Source: Thereva unica
Lineage: Eukaryota; Arthropoda; Insecta; Diptera; Therevidae
Assembly: GCA_949987705.1 (NCBI GenBank)
Contig: OX465281.1
Coordinates: 158,734,393-158,798,392, forward strand
Reading direction: 5' to 3'
DNA: 64,000 nt
Program-made: the position numbers and the translations under genes
Notes under the pieces: generated by a model
Databases searched by the model: none
Seen by the model: only the letters and a program-made list of their open reading frames with translations
What the model was told of the DNA's origin: nothing
Part shown: in pieces, positions 57,403 to 64,000 of the stretch
How the letters are laid out: every line of letters begins with the position of its first letter
Numbering within the stretch: position 1 is the stretch's first letter

Positions 57403-58489
57403 TTAGTTGCATAGGCAAACTTTTCGAGCGGGTGATCTGTAACAGGATTCTCCCTAGCGTCGAAAGGGCAGGTGGCCTGTCGGACAAGCAATTCGGCTTC
57501 AGAAAGGCAAGGACGACTACTGATGCAATCAATATGGTGGTGGGCATAGCAAAAGCCGCCATAGAGAAAAATCACTGCTGCGCACTGATAACCCTCGACG
57601 TAAAAAATGCTTTCAACTCAGCGAGGTGGAGCAAAATAGTTGAGGCGTTAATCAAGCTAGGCACACCTAAGTACCTAGTGCGTGTAGTGGCCGACTACCT
57701 CCAGGGTAGGTCGCTTCATTGTGATTCGGATGATGGTCCTAAAGTGTTCGGGACAAAATGCGGTGTCCCGCAAGGTTCCGTCCTGGGCCCTCTCCTATGG
57801 ATCGCAATGTACAAGGATGTGTTGAGGCTTCGTCTTCCAAAGGAAGCAGTGGCGATCGGGTTCGCAGATGATATCGGGGTAGTTGTCGAAGGAAAACACC
57901 CAGATGACATCGAACTGTATGCGAACGAAGCGATCTGGGAAATAAAAGCGTGGTTAGAACGCGCTGGGTTGAAGCTTGCTGAGCACAAAACTGAAGCAGT
58001 GGTGATCAGCAAACGGCGAAAGCCAGTATCCGTGAGGATCAAGGTAGGGGAACAGATCATCGTTGGACCCACAGACTTATCCCTAACGTGGAAGTATGGG
58101 TTTTAAGGGAGCGTGGCGAAGTAAGTTATGACCTCACGCAGTTCCTGAGCGGACATGGGGGGTATAGGAAATATCTCCACCGCTTCGGCCACGATGATTC
58201 ACCCTTGTGTCCGGTATGCCCAGCGACGGAAGAAGACGCAGAGCACGTCTTCTTTGCCTGCTCGAGATACGCCGAGGAAAGGGCGGAGTTAGAAGAAACG
58301 GCCCAGGCGCCACTAACGACGGAAAACATCGTAGCGCATATGATGAGATCCGAGGAAATGTGGAAGAAAATGGAAGAAACCCTGAAGGCCATTCACAGAA
58401 AGTTAAGGCAAGAAGAAGCCACAAGAAAGAGAGAAAGGCGAAGAAATGCCGAGAGCGTCACAGAAGGGAATGTGAGTTTAGTTCGGTAA
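57403..58489 (+). pseudogene. R1-type RT, downstream half
   Basis: Resumes the RT broken at 47375: IGKLFERVICNRI, QFGFRKARTTTDAI, LDVKNAFNSARW (first catalytic Asp), CGVPQGSVLGPLLW, IGFADDIGVVV (FADD instead of YADD), LAEHKTEAVVIS. At about 58070 it jumps, in another frame, to the C-terminal domain (TQFLSGHGGYRKYLHRFG, CPVCPATEEDAEHVFFACSRY zinc motif, a KR-rich tail), so the thumb region is deleted. Confidence 0.9.
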
Positions 58490-58561
58490 AAATCCGACAA
58501 ACTGTCTGAGCACTCAGCGGTGTCTATGAAGATTCTCACCATCCTTCGTAAAAATATATAG

Positions 58562-59165
58562 TGGCCTGTCGGACAAGCAATTCGGCTTCAGAAAGGCAAG
58601 GTCGACGACTGATGCAGTCAATTTGGTGGTGGTCATAGCAAGAGCCGCCTTACAGAAAAATCACTGCTGCGGACTGATAACCCTCGACGTTAAAAATGCT
58701 TTCAACTCGGCGAGGTGGAACAAAATAGTTGAGGCGTTGATCAAGCTAGGCACACCAAAGTACCTAGTGCGTGTAGTGGCCGACTACCTCCAGGGTAGGT
58801 CGCCTCATTTTGATTCGGATGATGGTCCTAAAGTATTCGGGACAACATGCGGTGTCCCGCAAGGTTCCGTCCTGGGCCCTCTCCTATGGACCGCAATGTA
58901 CAATGATGTGTTGGGACTTCGTCTTCCAAAGGAAGCAGTGGCGATCGGGTTTGCAGATGACATCGAGGTAGTTGTCGTAGGAAAACATCCAGATGACATC
59001 GAACTGTACGCAAACGAAGCGATCAGGGAAATTAAAACGTGGCTAAAACGAACTGGGTTGAAGCTGGCAGAGCACAAAATGGAAGTAGTGCTGATCAGCA
59101 AGCGACGAAAGCTAGTATCCGTAAGGATAACATGGCAAAACTGCTGCATACATAAAAGCCGAAAA
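58562..59165 (+). pseudogene. Second R1-type RT fragment
   Basis: Near-copy (about nine in ten bases by eye) of 57474-58040: GLSDKQFGFRKA through LDVKNAFNSARW, FADDIEVVV and LISKRRKLVSVR, then unrelated sequence. Both ends are lost. Placed head-to-tail with the first, so it is either an independent truncated insertion or a diverged tandem duplicate. Confidence 0.88.
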
Positions 59166-59169
59166 TGTT

Positions 59170-62072
59170 AAAGATTGAATAAAATCCCACAAAAATAAAA
59201 TTCAAAATCCTTTCAAAACCTATTAATAATAATAATCGTTTGCAAAATATTAATTATATAAACAAAAAAAAAAACAAAAAAAGAGTAAAATAAAATTGAC
59301 CTAAAAATTAAAATAATACCCAATCAATTAGAAACCTAAAAGACAACAAAGCAGGTCGGAAGTCCGAAATTCGATTTTTCTTCGAAAAAGCCACGCGTGG
59401 AGGAAAGAAAAAGAAGATCGGCTTCCTTCTTCTCGAATCACCTTGAGAGTGAACGGAGCAAAAATGAAAGTTTTCTAAAGTTTTAAAACAAATTAAATAA
59501 AGTTATTAATTTAAGAAGTATTTATAAAGTTCCAATCATAATAATAGAACCAATTATCAGTTGAATATATAAAAAGACTGCACTAAAGAAACAAATTACC
59601 AGAAACATAAATTATAAAGAAGACCAAAGCACAAGGAATAATCCAGCCAGATCATTTGTTAGAATGGGCGCCAAACGCTACTAATGCCACCCAAAACAAT
59701 AGGAAGATTCTAAGCAGTTTTCGTGCTTAATATAACCCAGCGCGGGACCAGAAAAAAAAATAATTGAAAACTATACACACTAAATAATAACCAAATTTAT
59801 TCATTATTTGAACGTTTATTTTACAAATATAATAATTATTATAAGTTTTTACATGCTCTATTATATTTTTATTTATTACTCAAGATCAATATTTATTTAA
59901 TTTATTTATTTATAACTAATTCGTGTTACATGAAATATTCGTAAGGTTAGGAAATGTGTAATGGGCCCAAGTAAATAGGTTAGGTAAGGTAAGCCTAGAA
60001 ATGGTTTGTAAATTGTGAAAATAACGAATAGAAAACGTAGCAAACAAACAAATATTGAACCATAATTATACAGTAAAAAAAAGGAGGGTGTTTCGAAGAG
60101 AAGGAAATGGATTTTTTTTATTATATAACTTATTTTACAGTGGGCTTCATTAAAAGGGAACTCTATTAGTTTCGCCGCCTTCCATGGTCTTGCGAAAATT
60201 CCCGCCCGGGAAAGAATAAAATATGAGGATTTTGAATTCCAGGTAAAATACGCGATAAAATTTGGGGGCTCAACCGGGTGTATTTATAATCTTATACACG
60301 CGTCAATAACCTGCAAACTCTATACTGAAATTTTATGTGCCAACTTCCAATTATCATATTCATAATTCTTCCCTTCAAACTAATAAAACAATTAGAGGCA
60401 TCAATTTTTATTTCAATGTCGACTTTCAATTTCTATTCAATTCACTCTAGCAAAGCAAGGCAGAATAAATGCTAAAACGGAACCCTTGCACTTGAATAGA
60501 TGCATAGAATAGGCCAGTGTGATATTAAATCTTCCATAATATCAACAGTGTTAGGCAGGTCCGGAATTTACTTGCGAATAATTAAAAGAGAAAAGGGCAA
60601 AATAATAAATAAGGGATTACCTATTACCTAAAGTTAGCATAGTGAACTATAGTGTCGAATTAATTGCGCCAATTACCCCAGATAGCACCGGAGTTTAGTT
60701 ATTTCGTAGACGTTATAGTTTATATAAACAAGTGCAAGCAATTACGGCATCAGTTAGTGAAGCAAGAGTTAAAATAAAAAGTTTGATTTCTTAAAAGACG
60801 TGAAAATGTCAAAAAAAAAAAAAAAATGAAGAATGGCTGTTGTTGTGACTCGACGTTTTCATATTAAATATTCTTTGTAAGTATTTCACTAATCTTGTGG
60901 CAATTCATATCCAATTGCAAGATAATACGTTGAAAGTATTTCATGAAACCTTTTTTGTGATTCTTTTATGGTTTTATGATGCAAATAGTGCGTATTTTAG
61001 TGCATTTAAATCAGTCTAGCTGTTGAATTGAATTTATGTTCCTAGGATCTATTTGTTTATCGTACTTGTAATACTAAGAATGATATGCGTCGACATAATT
61101 AAGCCAGCTATTACTACATGTAGTGTGACTTCAAATATTCCCTATAATTTAACTAATTTAGTGTTGCTTCATAGTGCCTTGTGATTTAAAATAGATTTTT
61201 TAGAGCCATATCTTCGTGATAAGATTTTGTTTTTTTAGCGCTTGCGACTTTAGGATTCGTTCCACTCTTTGCGGACTTTAAATATTATACTCTCTATATA
61301 CTAAATTTTCTTTTGTTCCTTTAAATGTATTTTATTTTAAAGTTACTTCGACTAGTTCCAGTTGGACCCAACATTTTTGTTGAATTCAATAACATAACGA
61401 AGTGGTGCGCATTAAAAGTGAAAGTTAATACTTCCCGATTTTGATTTTGCTTGCCAGATGGTGAATGTTTACTATACGTGTGGGATATACATCTACGTTT
61501 AGCCACGTGAAGTGTTATGACTTATAAATATAACTTAACTCGATTTTCTGTAGATATTTGACATTCTGATGTTTATTTAGAAGTTTGGTTTAGTCGAATA
61601 TTGTCAGCTTTCACTGTGTTCAATTACTTTGGTTCTAAAAATCCCTAATAAGAATTGCTGATCTTATCTAGTAAATCATATAAAATTTGGCTGTGCGTAT
61701 TAACTCTTTGGATAATTAGTAACTGGTGACCGATTTATGTACTAAGCCTATCCGGTTTAGTTTTGAAGAAGTTTAAATTGTTGCGATTTGCTGTTTTGTT
61801 GGTTTTAATTAATATCGAATGTTTTTCTTAATAAAATCGAATTTCACTGAATTTTTTTTTTTGTAAATTCCTTTTGAACCGCATCTTTTCACTATTACTC
61901 TCGAATATAGCTTATAATCTTTGCTACGACTATAAAAAACTGATTTAGCTACGTCAAATCCTTTTGTTAATAAATTTCAGTATAACTACTTGTTACTCTA
62001 CACTACCGTTAATTATCTCATCTTTATATCTCTTTGCTTCGTATACCACTATATTATTTAAACCAAAACATA
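59170..62072. other. Non-coding; possible leader/LTR of gypsy C
   Basis: AT-rich, with only short frames. GGGCGCCAAACGCTACT at 59666 resembles a primer site, and TGTTAAAG at 59167 could be an LTR start, but no second LTR is in the window to test this. CTGGTGACCG at 61724 is a weaker alternative. A runs of 13-16 at 60816. Confidence 0.45.
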
Positions 62073-63476
62073 ATGGATGCATTGAAGAAAATGCTAGACC
62101 ACGTCTCTGATAGTTTAGTCCGCTACGAATTAGAATGTCGAGGGCAGAATGTAAAATACACCACAATGCGTACCAGGAAACTGATGTTATTAAAAATATT
62201 AGACGATGAGAACAAACTTGACAAACCCTTCGACGTCAAACCAATATTAAGTCCTGCTGATGATATCGCACAATGCAGCAAAATATTAAATATTTTCGAA
62301 GAGGAGTTCGAACTCCAAAAGCATACGGTTAGCGTCGTAGAAGCCCTAGATTGTAAAATGGACTTCCTGAAAATACGGATCGATAGGATCTCACCTACAA
62401 CTGAGGTGGAAAAGGAAGCCGAAGTTACTTTAAAAACTAGATTCATAGTTACTCATATGAAAATCTCCAATATTTCAGTCAGGTCTGAAGATTCCGGCGA
62501 CCATGCAGTCCATTTTGACATAATAGAACAATAGTCTCGTCAGTGAATGAATTCAAATCCAAAGTTCCGGTTTGAAATGGAATGTTAAGTTTACAGGCGA
62601 CGTAAAAGGACAATCTGCTTCCGATTTTGTAAGAAAGGTCTCAGATTTATCAAAATCCAGAAATATATCTCAACAAGAACTTTTCAATTCTGCCATAGAA
62701 CTCTTCGATGGAGTAGCGCTTAATGCAAAGACTTGGCAATCCCTTTCTGAGAAGCTGATCAGCGATTTCGAAAGTCCGTTGTACGCCGATGACTTAAAAG
62801 ACACTATAAAAGCACGTAAACAGCTCTCCAATGAAAGTGTCATAGTATTCTTTTCCACTATGGAAAGTTTATTTCTCAAGTTAAGCAAACAGTTGGACAC
62901 CGCGGAAAGAATAAAAATACTTAGGCGAAATATCCTATACCCGAATATTCAAGGAGTCTAGCACTACATGACTTTAAGACAGTCGACGAGTTGAAAACAG
63001 CCTGCAAGACTTTAGAGCACACCTTCAAGGAAAGCAATAAAAGTAGATATAAACAAGATAGATCAGACCCAAGAAGTGTCCATGTAATTGAACAACAGTC
63101 AGACCAAAAACCAGTATCAAGAGACGACAGATTAGACAGGAACAATGATTGGTATAAAGGAAACACGAATCGATTTAATAGGAACAATAATAACAACAGA
63201 AATTGGAATTCACATACATACCAAGACCAGCCCCGTTATTCTAGCAGGCCGTGGCAAAGAAGTTTTAATCAAGGTAATTTCAGAAGGAACACTTGGCAAA
63301 ATAGTAATTATAATAATAATGATAGTCACCAAAGGTATAATGAAAATGATCGGCATAATACAAATTTTCCGGAAAACGAACCTGTAGTCGGAGTCAACGG
63401 ACCCGACACGGCTCCTTTAGAAAGAAGAGGTGGTCCCGGAAATGCTCAACCCTCAACGAGCCAATCGAACTACTAA
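62073..63476 (+). pseudogene. Gypsy-like element C gag
   Basis: First frame MDALKKMLDHVSDSL to 62534, then a stop and a frame change near 62565 into KWNVKFTGDVKGQSASDFVRKV, the capsid start of 412/mdg1-like gags, and ELFDGVALNAKTW. A further frame change near 62945 leads to FKTVDELKTACKTLEHTFKE. The C-terminus is Asn/Arg-rich (RFNRNNNNNRNWN), a basic nucleic-acid-binding tail without Cys knuckles. A TAA at 63474 ends it. Confidence 0.75.
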
Positions 63477-64000
63477 CAATATAGTGAAACAACCGATAGC
63501 AGACCATTCGTCAACATAGAAATTTTTAATGTTAAAGTACCTTGCTTACTCGATACGGGCTCAGGATGTTCTGTCGCGGGGAGTGAAGGAATAGAATTTT
63601 TAAAACAACTCGGTTTAAGGCTCGATAGAAACATGAAGCGCAGATTCACAACAGCAGATGACACAATACACTCATCAATTGGAATATTCGATGTACCCAT
63701 ACAAGTTGGTGATTTTATGAAAGTGATAAGAATGTTTGCCATTCCCAGCTTTCCACACAAAATGATTTTAGGTGTAGACGTTTGGAAAATTTTTGGGGGA
63801 AAACTAGAACTCAATGGTGAAATATGGCCCTGCAATACAATACAACTTTACGATCAGTCTGATCTAACCCAACAACAAAAATTTAAACTGGAAAATATTA
63901 TCATCAAATTTTGGAAATTATCAGAAGGAGGCTTAGGTAGAACGTCTTTATTGCAACATAGAATTGACACAGGCGACGCGGAACCAATCAAACAGAGGTA
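63477..64000 (+). pseudogene. Gypsy C protease and RT start (window edge)
   Basis: Same frame as the preceding gag after its TAA. Protease CLLDTGSGCSVAG (63540-63580, intact D-T-G), then MILGVDVWKIFGGKLELNG, and the RT lead-in HRIDTGDAEPIKQR at the very end. No stop is seen up to 64000, where the window cuts the gene. Marked pseudogene because the gag upstream is broken. Confidence 0.8.

Overview
This 64 kb window looks like a repeat-rich insect (arthropod) genome. It is AT-rich, genes are split by short introns, and the mobile families seen (BEL/Pao, Ty3/gypsy, R1/jockey-type and RTE-type non-LTR elements, mariner, piggyBac-like, PIF/Harbinger, Transib, Helitron and Helentron-like repeats) are typical of insects. 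The order is not certain. I found no convincing single-copy host gene: almost every recognisable coding stretch belongs to a transposable element, and many are nested in one another with readable target-site duplications (TSDs), so insertion order can be worked out.

Region 1 (1-15.3 kb): a decayed Harbinger transposase gene (802-10993) is split by a nearly intact, very young BEL/Pao element with an envelope-like gene (1264-10120, minus strand, 478-bp LTRs, TSD ctatg). The first 745 bases are a second copy of part of that envelope gene. After it come a 1.03-kb tandem duplication (11034-13102), a Helitron ending in CTAG (to 14786) and inverted arms of an unnamed repeat on both sides of the Helitron.

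Region 2 (15.3-25.4 kb): non-coding sequence, then broken non-LTR retrotransposons (ORF1 and RT pieces, an RTE endonuclease, a jockey/R1-type RT with RNase H). The last is interrupted at a TTAA by a piggyBac-like MITE that itself holds a Helentron-like repeat with a dimeric 146-bp tandem array.

Region 3 (25.4-35.3 kb), the most interesting part: a second Helentron-like repeat is split by an 8.6-kb Transib element. Its ends start with the V(D)J-recombination heptamer CACAGTG (left) and a one-base variant (right), it is flanked by CGACG duplications, and it encodes a RAG1-related transposase. That gene has one stop, one frameshift and an inserted, apparently intact two-gene PIF/Harbinger element (29209-32042). 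Removing the insertion and one TSD copy rejoins the Transib reading frame.

Region 4 (35.3-45.9 kb): a Harbinger-type MITE, unassigned DNA, a gypsy element with mutated protease and integrase catalytic residues, a fold-back mariner inside its 3' LTR, and a second, internally deleted mariner.

Region 5 (45.9-64 kb): an R1-type non-LTR element is split by a 10-kb gypsy element (47376-57398, TSD ctcc, tRNA-Lys-type primer site). That gypsy element carries a tRNA-Lys-like sequence just before its 3' LTR. A second R1 RT fragment, a long non-coding stretch and the gag/protease part of a third gypsy-like element, cut by the window edge, follow.
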